DNA of 64,000 bases from Carallia brachiata (lineage: Eukaryota > Streptophyta > Magnoliopsida > Malpighiales > Rhizophoraceae). Positions 1 through 12,280 of this stretch are shown piece by piece. The stretch covers positions 3,674,213-3,738,212 of the forward strand of contig JADCRB010000030.1 in NCBI GenBank assembly GCA_021464245.1. The letters are read 5' to 3'. The first letter of the stretch is position 1. Every line of letters starts with the position of its first letter. Made by a program: the position numbers and the translations under genes. The notes beneath the pieces were generated by a model that saw nothing but the letters and a program-made list of their open reading frames with translations, was not told the DNA's origin and made no database searches.

Positions 1-210
1 AATTTATTCAATTCAAAAATCTTAATAAGAAGTATAATTTATTCGTGAAAAATTCTTTTGAAAGACACAAGCCTTTGAGAAATGGTGATCCCAACATTTT
101 ATTTGCTTTCTTCTTGGCCCCATACATGTGTTTTTTTCTTTTTGGATTTTATATATTGATTCCAAGAATTTGCCTTTTGTTTTGCTTTTCCTATGGAGCT
201 CACTGATTAG

Positions 211-1834
211 TCCTGTCATGGACTTTGTGGTTGTGGGTGAGGAAGTATCTAACCAGGTGGCACAGGTCAACTGTGGAAATTGTCGGACAACACTTATGTA
301 CCCTAATGGAGCGCCATCCGTAAAGTGTGTGCTCTGTCACTATATTACTAACGTTAGCGTAAGTACATCTATGTATTCATTATGTGAATATACCATATGA
401 CACTTGTTTCCTTATTACTCTCAGAATGAGTGGCTGCCTAAGCTTTGAACCATTCTTGCATATTAGGTTTTGAACTAGGTTCTTTTCAGAAATTATCTAT
501 CTTCTATCATTTGTGTATCCCTTTCTCTACTTCAAAACAAAAATTTGCGTGGGTGCTTCGTGCTCAGTGGTTGAGTATTGACATTGCATCTGCACATTTG
601 CTTGTTTGCAGATGGTTTCGTATGAAAATTTTGTCTTGAGGATGCTTCAGTCACCTGCTTGATTATGAACACATGTAGCTTACTCATATTCTTTTGCATC
701 TATATATTAGTAATTCAGCTCTTCATTAAAATTATAATATGCTTGGAATTAATTGCAAGTAGGTATTATTGCTTAGTTTTTTTTCTCTGTCATTGGAATA
801 TTTGAGTAAGTTTGTCAGTTGACAACTCATAGCATTGACCTTCTATAAAAGTTTTGTCATTGGATTGGTTTACTTAAGATATGGGTAAATATCTGGTGAT
901 GACCATGATTGGAAAATGTGAGCAGCATTTTCTAAGTGAAGCCATGCTAATTTATGGCCCAACCCATGCATTCTAAACCATCCATCCTTTTGGCTGGGGT
1001 AATGGTTGAATAGAGAGTTATGCTGAGTGTGAAACTCATGTAAATTTTGTGAAGCTTTGAATGATGTTAGATAGCTCCAGAACAGTAAATTATGCCCATT
1101 CACACGCATGCATGTGTGTACATACAGCATATTTGCATAACGCAATTTGGTTCCCTGGAATTTTTTTAGTTTACAATTATTATAAACGAAGGACAAATTT
1201 TTTCAAAGAGAACTTTGGATGATTTTATTACGATGAAACTTCTGAAGTCTCTGAGTGATTAAGATATAGTTGCTCATCTCCTTTGTAGGCATGAATACTC
1301 CCTAGTGCCTCTAAAAGCTTGTATCATTTTGTATTATCATCAGCATGACCAGTTCCTGTTTCTGCTTTGTTTACTGCTTTTTCTGTTAACAATAACTGAT
1401 AACTATATTTTGCGGTTTTGTTAAAGGTTATTGGCCAGTAGTGATTGACCGTTTGATTCCTCTTATTATCATGTGTGCAGATGGCTAATGTGCGTGTTCC
1501 ACTTCTGTCAAGTAGACCCAATGGAACAGGTGGAACGATGCCATCTACTTCGACAGTAAGTAACGATGAGACTATTTTGGCTCTCTGATGCTTACTGAAT
1601 CTGTTACTATACCCTTTCATGTTCATTCTGAAGCCATATCCTTATTCGCAGACTCAAACTGTTGTTGTGGAAAACCCTATGTCTGTTGATGAAAGTGGAA
1701 AACTGGTAAATTTTTCACCCCCATCAAGGTTTTTGTTCATCTGCTTATATTGTCTGAGAGAAAAATATGCTGAGATTATCTGAATATTTCAGGTGAGCAA
1801 TGTAGTTGTTGGTGTCACAACAGATTTAAAATAA
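211..1834 (+). CDS. LSD1: LSD1-type zinc-finger protein, 3' part
   Basis: Plant zinc-finger regulator that negatively controls cell death (known for the Arabidopsis LSD1 family). Only the last exons are in the window; the first two zinc fingers must lie upstream. Exons seen: about 211 or 242 to 358 (5' acceptor uncertain, both AG sites keep the frame open), 1481-1555, 1652-1705 and 1793-1834 with a TAA stop. The first exon holds one LSD1-type C-x2-C...C-x2-C finger with the family motif [14 protein letters not shown], preceded by [12 protein letters not shown], which matches the third finger of LSD1. The last exons encode the LSD1 tail ([19 protein letters not shown], then VVVGVTTD). All junctions are GT-AG and in frame, with no damage seen. 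The related LOL1 protein lacks this tail, so LSD1 is the better name. Confidence 0.9.
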
Positions 1835-3033
1835 TCTGGCCAGATTTGGTGACCTTGCCGCACGGTTAGTGTCACCAGTTCGAATTCTTACTACGAGTGG
1901 AAGATGGTATGCAAATTTGATTGTGTATATTCTGTTGAGACAGATATAGTTAATGCCAAATTGAAATAGCATTTACTTTATATGAGAACCGGAGGAATTT
2001 GCGAGTGTGAATATACGTCTTGGGGATGAGAAATCGAAGGTCACTGTTGCGGTCTATGATTGAAGCTGAATGTTTGTTCGGACATAATTGTTTCTAGCAG
2101 CTGAGTGAATATCCTCTTGTAACTTTTGCATAGCACCAATTTGTATTCTAGTTTACTTCCAATTACCACTAATTGCTGTCCTCCACCACCCCATTTCCTT
2201 TCTCTCTCTTATTTGACAGTTCATGGACTTGGGAAGACTGTTAAGCCATAGCTTTTCATTGTTTCATGGATGTTGATGACATAAATTGTAGCTTTGGTGG
2301 GTATGCTAAAGATTAAATTTCTTCATTATTTGATAAAATTTTGTACTTGTAGGTTGATTCTTTTGCCGTAAATTTTATGGTTATGCTAGGATATTGCACC
2401 TTTATACGAATGTGTAAGGTAATGATGTAATATGCTCCCTAAAATATAGTTCATTTTAAGCTATGGTTGTTATGAACAATTACAACATCAAAAGAATTTG
2501 CATCATGGATTGGAAATTTTTCATATGAACTAAAAAAAAAAAAAAATGTGCTGTAGTAGTTGCAATTAATCTCCGCCCAATTCAACCATGAATATGAGAA
2601 TCAAAGTAACACTGAATGAAACATGCAGCACTTCTTGTATATTTTGCATCTTTACAGGAAAAGTTTTACAAACGTTCTAATAAAAATTACATTGCAACAC
2701 TTGTTGGAGACCAATCACACAACAAAAAGACTGTAGCTGTAGCAGGAAAGACTTTCAGAATAATGATATCTGTCACGATGCAATCTCTCAACTTTCCTCA
2801 GCTATCTTACATAAAGAACTAGAAACCCTTATAGGCAGGGAGAGACTCCATGCTAAAATTTTTTTTTAACATAGGATAGTCAGAAATAGTCAGGAGATTG
2901 CTCAGGTTTTAAATATGGTGTCTGATCGTAACTGCAGTATGTTGTCTACAACCTGCAATCTAAAACCTTAGGAGTGTAGAGATGAAGGAATTAAATGGCT
3001 GGTCCAAATTATGTATCAAAATCAATGTTGGCT
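1835..3033. other. convergent 3' flanks of LSD1 and CASPL1B
   Basis: Spacer between two genes that point at each other, so it should hold both 3' UTRs. A short patch at about 1838-1890 contains GGCCAGATTTGG and, 30 bases on, AGTTCGAATTC, which resemble the A and B boxes of a tRNA or SINE promoter. There is an A13 run near 2531. A short open frame at 2616-2822 has no recognisable content. Confidence 0.5.
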
Positions 3034-4161
3034 CTATGGAAATTGGGTACCAGAGTTTGGCTTTTGGTTGAGTAGCCTGAGAATGGAAATTCCTGATATG
3101 ACTAAAAGGAGCAAAAGCCCAATAGAGGAAGCAACCAGAGCCCCACCACCATGGTCACAGAAGGTTTCAAATTTGTCACATATCTTATTCCACCGTGCAT
3201 GTGAATTCCCATTTTTCCCAAGTTCTGCCATGAACACCGCAGCATTCACCGCTGCTGCTACCAGAGCCACGGTCATCTGCTCCCACCAAAATATTTTAAA
3301 ATGAAAAATGATTAATAATTTACCCACGCACACATACACGTATATTTATATGTATGGTGGAGCCACAGAAATTTGAGATGGAAATCACGGAATAATATAT
3401 ACCATATCTAAAATGGCAATTATGGCAAGGCGAAATCCTTTGAAGTCAAACTTGTCTCCCAATATTTCTGTCACAATCATGGTCAAGCTATGAAGACTAG
3501 CCATACCATTTGCTATCACGAAGAACCTGCAATAATAATCCCGTCACACATACAAACTTAGAAGCCATCAATTTCATATATATATATATATCCCAAATAT
3601 CAGGTGTATTAATTATAATTTCTTTTCCTATATGTCAAATTTTATGGAAAGGCACAATATGACAATTACATAGAAATAATCTGCCCAATTAACTCGGTTA
3701 ATATAAAACATTTATAATTTACGAAAAGTTAGGAATTCAAACTCACACTTTCTCAACATACCTATTTAAGTGAGAATTATAAAAGTATCTTATTTTTCTG
3801 CAGATCTTCCGCCTACTGCATTTATGGACCTGTGACCTCCTCATTATTGAGAGACTGACTATTAACCATTTCAATGTTAAAAAAAAAAAGTACGTAAAAG
3901 TAAATTAATAAAAGGGCTTACACAAATGCAGGGGTCTGCTGAAATTTGCAGTGAGAGTGGCCTTAATTGGGGTTTTTCCAATGGTGGCAACCACAAAGGT
4001 ATTGGTTTCTTTGTTGAGTGCCATCACAATTGTTGCAGACGCAGTAGCCAAAAACGCTATCATCCTTAGCATCAAAAGAACACAATATTTCTTTTGGGGT
4101 GAGCTATATGATGAGTAGTAGTGCTCATCAACTTGACTTGTTCACCATTTTCTCCAGCCAT
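3034..4161 (-). CDS. CASPL1B: CASP-like protein 1B, exon 1 frame broken
   Basis: Four-transmembrane CASP-like (UPF0497) membrane protein of the plasma membrane; family relatives build or mark membrane domains. Exons on the minus strand: 4161-3922, 3526-3403 and 3276-3034. The exon 3 product has MTVALVAAAVNAAVFMAELG, then GKNGNSHARWNKICDKFETF, a last hydrophobic helix and a short polar tail. Exon 2 reads FFVIANGMASLHSLTMIV and FKGFRLAIIAILDM. Exon 1 contains LRMIAFLATASATIVMALNK, ETNTFVVATIG and TPAFV, but in different frames: one base is missing near 4129 and one near 3942 (AAATTT where relatives have AAATTT plus one A). With both bases the gene would give about 202 residues, normal for the family, and both splice junctions (phase 2, then phase 0) fit. 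As it stands, translation from 4161 stops after 29 codons. Pseudogene or consensus errors; I favour errors because exons 2 and 3 are clean. Confidence 0.85.
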
Positions 4162-4266
4162 GTATATGGAATTGAAGTTGTTGAGATATGATCAGAAAGC
4201 AAGAAAGAGAGAAAGATGAATAGATATCACAGCAGTACTTCCAATGCTTAATTGACAAGGCTACAA

Positions 4267-4292
4267 TATGTATATAAACATATATATAAATA
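4267..4292 (-). promoter_or_regulatory. TATA-rich core promoter of CASPL1B
   Basis: Read on the minus strand this is CTATTTATATATATGTTTAT, about 110-130 bases upstream of the ATG at 4161, a normal place for a plant TATA box plus leader. No experimental start site can be inferred. Confidence 0.4.
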
Positions 4293-7264
4293 GTTTTGTG
4301 AGATGGAAATTAATGGCGGTTGAGTTTGGTGTAATAAGCTATGCCTAATGCACATTTAAATTTCTCTGGTTGTCTAACCATCCACTACTTAACTTGCCAG
4401 CTGATAGGTATGTCTGCTTCTTCTTTCTGTTGGTTGTTGGGAATGTTGTGCCAAAATTACCTATTTTACAATCGTCCAGAAATTACACCCTTGTGCCAAA
4501 ATTTTTTTCTTGTATCAGCATAGGACATTATAACATGAATATTAGATGATATAATAAGATTCATTAATTGCTGAAAAGGTAGTTTTTGTAATTTTTTTTT
4601 TGACCATGGTAATTTTGTAATTAACTCGCTCAAATTTTCATGTAAGAATATATGATTACCTAACGTACCTAAAGATGATGTGTGCTTCATGGTACAATAT
4701 AGGTGGTTAATCATGCTTTTTATGCATTTATTTATTTATTTATTTGGGTTACTAAGAGCATAAAAAAGAGCAAATATAACAGAACTTGGTAACACAGCAA
4801 ATCAACCCTCTGGTGACTGATCCATTCCCTAGGAATTGCTACATATCCGCAAGAAGAAGTGCACCAATACTCGGAGCTCAACAATGAAAAGGATCACGAT
4901 CGGAGCCCAAGATTGGCCAAGAAATCTACACACCCGTTCCCTTCCGGTCTTCAAAAGTTGTAAAAAGTCTGTATCAGAGCACGATGCTGCATCCAATTCC
5001 CAAACCCCATTTCATTTAATCGTGCTTAACTAGCGTGTGAGTGTGTGTGTGTGGGTATTTGGCTGACTTTGACAGCCTTGTTAATTGTCAAAGAGTATCA
5101 CAAAATACTTCAAATAATATTATTGAAGACAATTAGCCTAATCCTGCGATTTTTTTTAATTAAAAAAGCATAACAAGCTATCAAAATGGACAATCATGGC
5201 CTAAGGGGGTGGGTTAGCTTTTAAGGGTACATTTGTATTTTACTTTCAAAAAATAAGAAGATGGGTGTTTAATTAATTTTTTTTGTATAGTTGTGCAATT
5301 CTACTTAATTTTTTACAGACATTCTAAAAGCGGTTGATTGAAAAGTAACTCAAAATTACTTTTTACTGTTTTTTTGACTACTTTTTAGTTTTTAATGTTA
5401 ATAATAATTTATATAAACTAAATTACTTTTAAAGAATATTTATACATTTTTATTATTTTTTTATTTATCACTTGGATATGATTTATCAGTTGTTATCCAA
5501 CTCCATCGATATTTATATAAATACAATATTTTCATTTTTCAACAATTCTTAAATAATATTTTTTCACTTCAAATTTTTATTAATTTTGACACTTAAAAAA
5601 TATTTCAAACATTATATTTTTTTACTATCTTGTAAACATTAATTATTTTTTTGAAAAAATGAAAATTAAATTAGAAAATTCTTAATATTATTTATAGAAT
5701 ATTTATTCTAAAAATAATAATTGTAAAATATAAATATAATTTTATTAATATGATACATTAATGTAAACTAAATGTCTAAATCAGTCATTTAATTATTTAA
5801 TAATAATAATAAGTATAAAATTAACTAAATATTTTATTACTTTTTTTAATAATCAGTAACAGACAACAGTAATCAGTAATCAGCAGTCAGTAGTAACAAT
5901 CAGTAATAATAATCTTAAACAAATAAGCCAAATTGACCCTAAAAGAGAAAAATGACAATAATGAAAGTATAAATTTGAGAAGAAGACATAATAATTAGGG
6001 AAGATAAAATTAATTAACTGAGTTGAAAGCTCGAAAGATGGGCCAAAAAACAAAACCAGAAGAAGAATTGGAAAAGGACGCAATTTGTTCCAACTTATAA
6101 CAGGTTAAAAAAACTTCGGTGTTAATACTTTTTCTTTTGGTACTGTAGTAAAAGCCGCGACTTTATTATTGATAAAAATTATATAAAAATGTTGTTTGGA
6201 CTTAAATAATTTTTATCACATAAATATAAAATATTTATAAAAGTAAATAAATTTTGTCACGTTAACTGTCAATACATCAAAAACGATTTAATGTTATTAA
6301 CTTATGGAGATTTCTATTTTGATTTGTATTTTTTAGTGAGTATAATTTACTTATAATCTTACATTATACAATAAGTAAGGTCTACTTAAAATAAAAAGTG
6401 AAAAAATAGATTTCAATAATATAAAATAGTGAGTAAATTATATTTAAAAAGTAAATAAAATTAGTAAGTATCATATCTTATTTGTAAACCTTTTTTATAA
6501 GTTCGTTGACATTATCAGAACTATTATAATAAACTTAATAATAATAATTTTTTTTTGTCTATTAGGAAGCTCATTGAACTGTGAGTTATACAATGTATGT
6601 AACTCTCCCCTCTCATAAATCTCACCTCACATTTCTTAGAATTTAAACTCAAAACTTTTAAAATAAAAGTTTTGAATTCTAACCATTGAGTATCCCTTGA
6701 AAAATATAATAATAATTATTATAATACAACATATTTAGAAGTTATGATTTTGTGCAAGAAAAGATAACGATTAGTGGGACAAACAAGACTAAAAAAAATT
6801 AAAAAAATTGAGGATACACCATAGACAGAGGTTAACGATCACAAACCTAAATGGAGTCAGATGATTGTATTGATATGTATTTTTTTATATTCATCATCCA
6901 TTTATCCTAGAATGATAAAACTAGCTCAACAATTTTTTTTTTTGAACAACAGCTCAACATTTCAATACCAATGGAGTTAAAAAAAAAAAAAGACTAAATA
7001 AAGGAAAAAACAAAAAGACAGTACCTTTGCGTTAAAAGCTCATGAATTTTATCTCTTTAAAGTTGCTGCTGCTCACATTGGTGCACATATCTTTTCTGAA
7101 TTGAATAGAATTAATTAATGCCCACATAAGTGCCACATCTAAATAAGAAAGCTTTGCAAACCAATTAAGTTAGCCTCTTGATGCTGCTAAACTAGCAAAT
7201 CCTTCTAAAAGATGCTCAATTTTCCTTCTTGGTGCAATCTCATCTTTTAAAAAGGCCATGGAAA
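4293..7264. other. AT-rich spacer without recognisable genes
   Basis: Mostly A/T runs. A less AT-rich patch at 4780-5040 has a 65-codon open frame on the plus strand with no recognisable motif. 5866-5910 is a degenerate tandem of the word AATCAGTAA. 6560-6720 resembles a dispersed repeat that reappears in degenerate form at about 40075-40230 and 49720-49760 (shared word AGCTCATTGAACTG with the latter). Confidence 0.6.
6649..6675. repeat. perfect 12-bp inverted repeat
   Basis: TCAAAACTTTTA and TAAAAGTTTTGA flank a 3-base AAA loop. It lies inside the dispersed-repeat-like patch 6560-6720 and may be part of a non-autonomous element. Confidence 0.7.
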
Positions 7265-8109
7265 TATGGATTATCTAATACATCAGGGCCCCACCACTAA
7301 CCTCTCTCTAAAAAACTCTCTCTCACTGCCTCAAAAACCCCTATTTAAAGAAATTTCCAAACCGACGATGGTGGTGGTAGCCGTCACCATGGTCGGCCAC
7401 CCCACCTTGCACCTCCTCCATTTTTCTCCACTCCTCTTCCTCTGATGTTCCTTTTGTCTTCTCTTTCTCATCCTTTCTCCTCTCTTTCTCCTCCATGGCT
7501 TCTCCCTACTGTTTCTTTCTCTGTTTTGGATTTGAATCCATTAAAATCTAGCCATTTTGAAGTCACCCACAGCCTTCTTTCCACCAGATTTGGGGTCCTT
7601 AGTTGTCTGTATCCATTTTTACCCCCGTTGTCAACCGTCGTCTGCCATTCCTTGCTGGTCGTCATTTTCCACAGGCTACCTTCATCTGTACTGGTTTAAG
7701 ATAGCAAGGGTTTTTGTTGGAAAAATGCTAGGAAGTGTTTTGTTATTCCAATATGCGATGGGTGCTTCGTTTGTTTCTTTGTATTGTTATGTTTGTAGTT
7801 TAGTAGTTTCAAAAATCGTTGTTGAGCGTATCCAATCGATTTTTATCACAAGTCCACCAAAATGCGGTGTGTGCTACCCGTGTACAGTTTAGTCCGATTA
7901 GTCCAATGGGTACCCTTTTCAAAGGGTTTTCTCTAAATGGGCTTCAAGCCCGTTTATTATGTGGTCTTTTGACCATGTATGTTGCAGGCCTTTGTGGTCG
8001 TTTATTCTTACTTTATGCATGTTTCATTTGATGCTTTAGTGTTGACTTGTGTACGAAATTCGTATAATTAATACAACAATTTCCTTTGTTCAAAAAGTAT
8101 GGATTATCT
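7265..8109 (+). mobile_element. retroposon A with 12-bp target-site duplication
   Basis: The word TATGGATTATCT occurs at 7265-7276 and again at 8098-8109, so 7277-8097 looks like one inserted unit. The insert ends in TTCCTTTGTTCAAAAA, a short A-rich tail as left by LINE-driven retroposition. Its 5' part is C/T-rich with short open frames and no recognised protein. Its 3' part (for example CGATTTTTATCACAAGTC near 7838) matches the same part of retroposon B about 1.2 kb downstream. No reverse transcriptase is encoded, so it would be non-autonomous (SINE-like or a processed transcript). Confidence 0.75.
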
Positions 8110-8310
8110 TGATTATCGATGTATCACTCCTACAAACTAAAATGCGAGTGATTACAATGATTCAGAAGAAACGAGTGAAAGCTCTGAATTTTTTTTTTTT
8201 ATAAAATGGATATGAAGATAGTCGATCTTATACCAATAGAGAACATTACACTCAATACGCTCATCTGCATTTTAAGATATTCTCATTACACTTACACTTA
8301 TGTCAAAACC
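8110..8310. other. spacer between the two retroposons
   Basis: About 200 bases of ordinary AT-rich sequence with a T9 run near 8190. No gene or repeat seen. Confidence 0.5.
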
Positions 8311-9427
8311 AAAGATTAAGATGACACAATAACCCTATAAGTCTTCCAAGGTATGGTTGGCAGCGGTGGCTAGGCCCTGCTGTCGGCTAACTAACTCCCT
8401 CATCTTCTTCTTTCTTTTTCTCCACCTTTTTTTTGCTTTTTGTCCCATATCTCCATTCACATCTTCTATCTCCTCAATTCCCTCTATTGTGGTTTTTTAG
8501 TTTTTCTAGATCTAGTTTAATAAAAACACAAATGGCCCTCTGTTCGCTGGATCCAAACTCCCCACTAACTCGCCATCATTTTTGTAGTTTTGACCTTTTG
8601 TGTCGTTGCCGGTGCTGCGGCAGAAGCCGCCCCTATGCCAGCCGCCATTATCGCCGCTGCTTTGGAGCGTTCTGCTGCAGTCAAAGATGGCCTTTCCGAT
8701 GCTGCTAAGGCAGCATCCACTATTGTAACTGTTGTAGCTTGTGCTGTCGGTGATGGAGCCACCGTAGTCATCCTTTCGGCCATTCTCACCACTACCACAG
8801 CTCCCGCCTACTGGAACAGCTGCTGATGGGGCCGCCGGAGAAGGCACCACCGACGTTCCCCCAACCGCGACTTGTACCACCATCGCCATCCTCACTGCCC
8901 AACCACTGCCTCTGCCTTTGTCCCCTGCCGCCACCACCACTTCATCTGAATCAGTTTATAGCTGTATTTTGGAAAGCGTTATAGGATGTGTTTGGTCATA
9001 TTTTGAGACAGATACTTTATTGTGTTTAGGATTTGCAATGTTTGTTTATGAGTTCAAGTTAAAGGAAATCGTTACCAGATATATCCGGTCGATTTTCGTT
9101 ACAAGTCTATCAATGTGTAATTTGTGCTGCTGTAGGCAACTACGTCAGAATGAAGTTAATCTGTTTGAGACCTTGACTTTAGGCAAGTCTAGCTTTAGTT
9201 CAGTTTTCTTCCTCTTAGAGGGACTTGTCAAAACGAGCAGTGTTCCCGTTAATTATTGGTCCTTTGGACCAAATCAAATGTAAGTTATTTTGACTTTCTT
9301 GTATTTTTGCTATATACAAATTTTGCCATCACCATTGCGTTGAATTTGTGTATTGAATTGAAATATAGTAGTGCAACATTTCCTTCTATCAAAAAAAAAA
9401 AAAAAAAACTAAAGCTTAAGATATCAC
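8311..9427 (+). mobile_element. retroposon B with poly(A) and degenerate duplication
   Basis: The insert 8328-9410 ends in an A18 tail after TTCCTTCTATC, the same 3' end as retroposon A. It is flanked by AAAGATTAAGATGACAC (8311-8327) and AAAGCTTAAGATATCAC (9411-9427), 14 of 17 identical, read as an aged target-site duplication. The 5' third (about 8600-8940) is unusually GC-rich, with GCC/GCT-repeated triplets that give alanine-rich frames on both strands; I treat those as composition, not genes. The 3' part carries CGATTTTCGTTACAAGTC, which aligns to retroposon A. The missing damage in A's duplication against three changes in B's suggests that B is the older insertion. Confidence 0.65.
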
Positions 9428-12280
9428 TTTTAAAAAATGGAATAAGTGAGGCCAGTTTCGAACACTTACTTTACTATTGGCAACAATGGGCCAAGCCTAA
9501 TTCTCACCTTCGCACACTTCTACAGGTTTTTTCTTTTTACATTAAAAGAATAAACGTGTGATAAATAAGTATAAGCTATGTAAATGATGTCATTGTATGT
9601 TTGGAATCTACTCTTTTAATTACTGTGCAAGTTTGGACGATGATACGACATATTTTTACGCAGCTAATTTTAGGTGTCCTCGTCTCAGTGTTAATTTTAA
9701 AGGATCTAGTAACAGTTAGATGTTAGGTCAAAATTTAACAATTAATGGGTGGACTGTAGCAGAACTACACTTGGATCTATCACAATTCGAGTGATAAGTC
9801 TTTTATAGAAGAAATTGAATAAAAACGTCAAATTAATAACTTTAATTTCAGTCTATAAGTACAATGACAATGAATATTGTACCTTTTCAGTTGTTAAAAA
9901 AAATCCACCACTTTAATTACAGGTGAAATTTATTTATTTATTTATTTTTTGAAATATCGTGCACTTATGTCAATTGATTCAATTGATTTGAGTGAGCATA
10001 ATAGTTGAAAAATTAAGAGTTCAAACTCTTAATTTTTATTTTGTTAATATATTATTACTGTTATTCGAATATCAAACCTGCGGCTAAAGATCCGTTTATT
10101 TGCTGAAAAAAAATAAAATTCTGAAACATCATTTGTTAAGCACAATAAAATTTTGGAATGTTATTTTTTGTTCTGGTGTTTGGCTGTAAGACTGAAAATA
10201 TCTTTCTGTATTTGGTAAAATTCTGTAAAATAAAATACTGAAAATTTCACTTTAATCAAAATTTTCTCTTCCATTTTTTTTTTCTCTCCCTCTCATTTAC
10301 TCTTTCTCTCTCTCTCACAATTCTCTCTTATTCCCTACCACTTAAAAATTACAAGTGTATCTCGGCCGCCAAACACCAAACCATATAGATATTAATCATG
10401 TGGCAATAATAAAGAAAATTTTGATCCATATAAATGATCCCAAACCTTGTTGACAACTACAAGTAAATGAAGGATATTGAGTCGATAAAAAAAAAAAAGA
10501 ACAAATGCTCTGTGCTCCATTTTTTCACGCCAATTTATATGAAAGTACAAAATTAGAGCAGTCTAAAATTCTCAGGCAAACAACTAACTGAAGCAATAAT
10601 ACAGAAGGAAATGAATTGGAGATCCCCAAGAAAGGATCATTACCTTCTTTTGCAAATTGCATAGTCCCTAACTTCTTTTATGTCATATACAAGGTGGAAA
10701 TCTACAAACACCCCACTTGACAAACCTCATGGCATTGGAAACTGGCACTAAATTCAAAGGCTTTACTCATGTGTGGCGTCAACACCTTTTGGCACATTGC
10801 TTAAAAGGGACTAAGTTGGTGGGAGGATTGGGCTGAGATCTTCCACTCCTTTCTACCCAGGCTTGTCAAAGGCCAACCCTTCACTCTTGTTTAGGAGTTC
10901 ATTGATGCAATTATTTTATTGCTACAAATAATTGATTCGTCAAGTGAGACTTTCTGTTTTACAACATCCACTCCTTCTACTCATGTGTAGCGCTCACAAC
11001 AATGGCAACATCCACTTCTTCCACTTCGTCTGATTTAGAAGATCATAACATATCACTTTCCATTGAGTTACAAAGATGAAAAAATAAAATAAACCAAGCC
11101 TCACATAACTCAAAATGCAATCAACTAAGCAGACACAAGCTTAAATAAATTCAATTATATTCTCTGTTGATCAAGTTTTTAGTTTTTGTGGTAGGGAATA
11201 GCACAGAGCAGCCTCGTCGGCGGCCTATTTCAATCGAGAGTTAAATTGAATGAAAATCCATTCCAAATCTTGATTCAATTTCCTAAGTTGACCTATACCC
11301 AGATACCCAAACCTCCTCTACAGCAAAATTCAATTCTCAAAGAATTCTAGATGCAGACAATAGAGCGATGGGCAGGGCGAAAAAAAAAAAGAAAAAAAGT
11401 AGGTTACGGAATGGCGATGAAGCCGCCGAAGGACAAAGATAGAGATTGAAGGCCTGGATCTCTCTTCGCTTTCGTTTGTTCGTTGCTTCTTCTTTGCGTC
11501 CTTTTTTTTTTTGTAATTCCAGAGTAGACTGCGGAGAACGGACGTCGTTTTTTCCAAAATTGTAGGCTTTCACGCTTTGACGGGCTGACATTTTCCGTGA
11601 CTTTTTTTTTTATTTTAATACACCAAACGATGTAAAATGGGGAGAATGTTGGCCGGAACGAGATTTTACAACGAAACAAACGCCCTTAAATATAAATATT
11701 TTCTTCACATGAACAAAAGATTTGTTCATTCCCTCTTTAAAAAAAAAAGGATTGTTTTTCGAAAAGAATATAAGGTATTTATATTTTTTTTCCTTTAAAA
11801 ACGATCCTGGAATATTTACATTTTTTTATAAATATTCCCAAATTTAGGTATTTAATTAGACAAATAATAACTACATACATCCATAAACACAGTTTCTTTT
11901 TTTTTGGGGGGGGGGGGAGGTTTATAGGTTCATATGAGCTAGGTTTGCGCATTTCTTAAGTTATGTTTATATGAAATGTTGATATCTATCCGCTCGTTTT
12001 TTTTATTAATGTGTTTTTTTTTTGATATTTTTTGGAGTGGACTGTAAAATGATTGTGGATTGTCATTAATGCTTAGATTTGACGCTATCACGTAGAAAGT
12101 TGCAGCAAGTTGTGTGTGGCTTGCGTCTAAACTTGAGGAAAGTCCTAGAATAGCAAGACAAGTTATCATTGTGTTTACATACTGATGCCTTTATAAATCC
12201 TTTTTTTGTACATTTTCGTTCAATGCAACTAGTCTTAAGTCATTGTTCTTTGCTCTACAAGTTTGCTTTTGTTCCAAAAG
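9428..12280. other. AT-rich spacer without recognisable genes
   Basis: Nothing that reads as a plant gene on either strand. 10090-10380 contains words such as GATCCGTTTATTTGCTG and GCCGCCAAACACCAAACC that recall edges of plant DNA transposons, without clear inverted termini. 11380-11400 is an A-rich run and 11906-11917 is a run of 12 G. A 5' part of the cyclin-L gene was looked for here and not found. Confidence 0.55.
10008..10037. repeat. perfect 14-bp palindrome with 2-base loop
   Basis: AAAAATTAAGAGTT pairs with AACTCTTAATTTTT across a CA spacer. A transcript would form a tight hairpin, but the arms are too short for a plant microRNA precursor. No neighbouring gene gives it a role. Confidence 0.75.

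Noticed and set aside
5866..5910. AATCAGTAA repeats taken for a CRISPR-like or iteron array
   Set aside because: Irregular spacing, degenerate units, plant nuclear context; a simple degenerate tandem repeat.
7445..8031. Several overlapping small frames in retroposon A
   Set aside because: Leucine/serine-rich reading of CT-rich DNA, no shared protein with retroposon B.
8512..8940. 142-codon minus frame and overlapping alanine-rich plus frame
   Set aside because: Both come from triplet-biased GC-rich sequence inside retroposon B; no conserved motif.
11380..11460. Possible 5' exon on the plus strand (MAMKPPKDKDRD then stop)
   Set aside because: Stops after 12 codons and does not match the cyclin-L N-terminus or any family I know.
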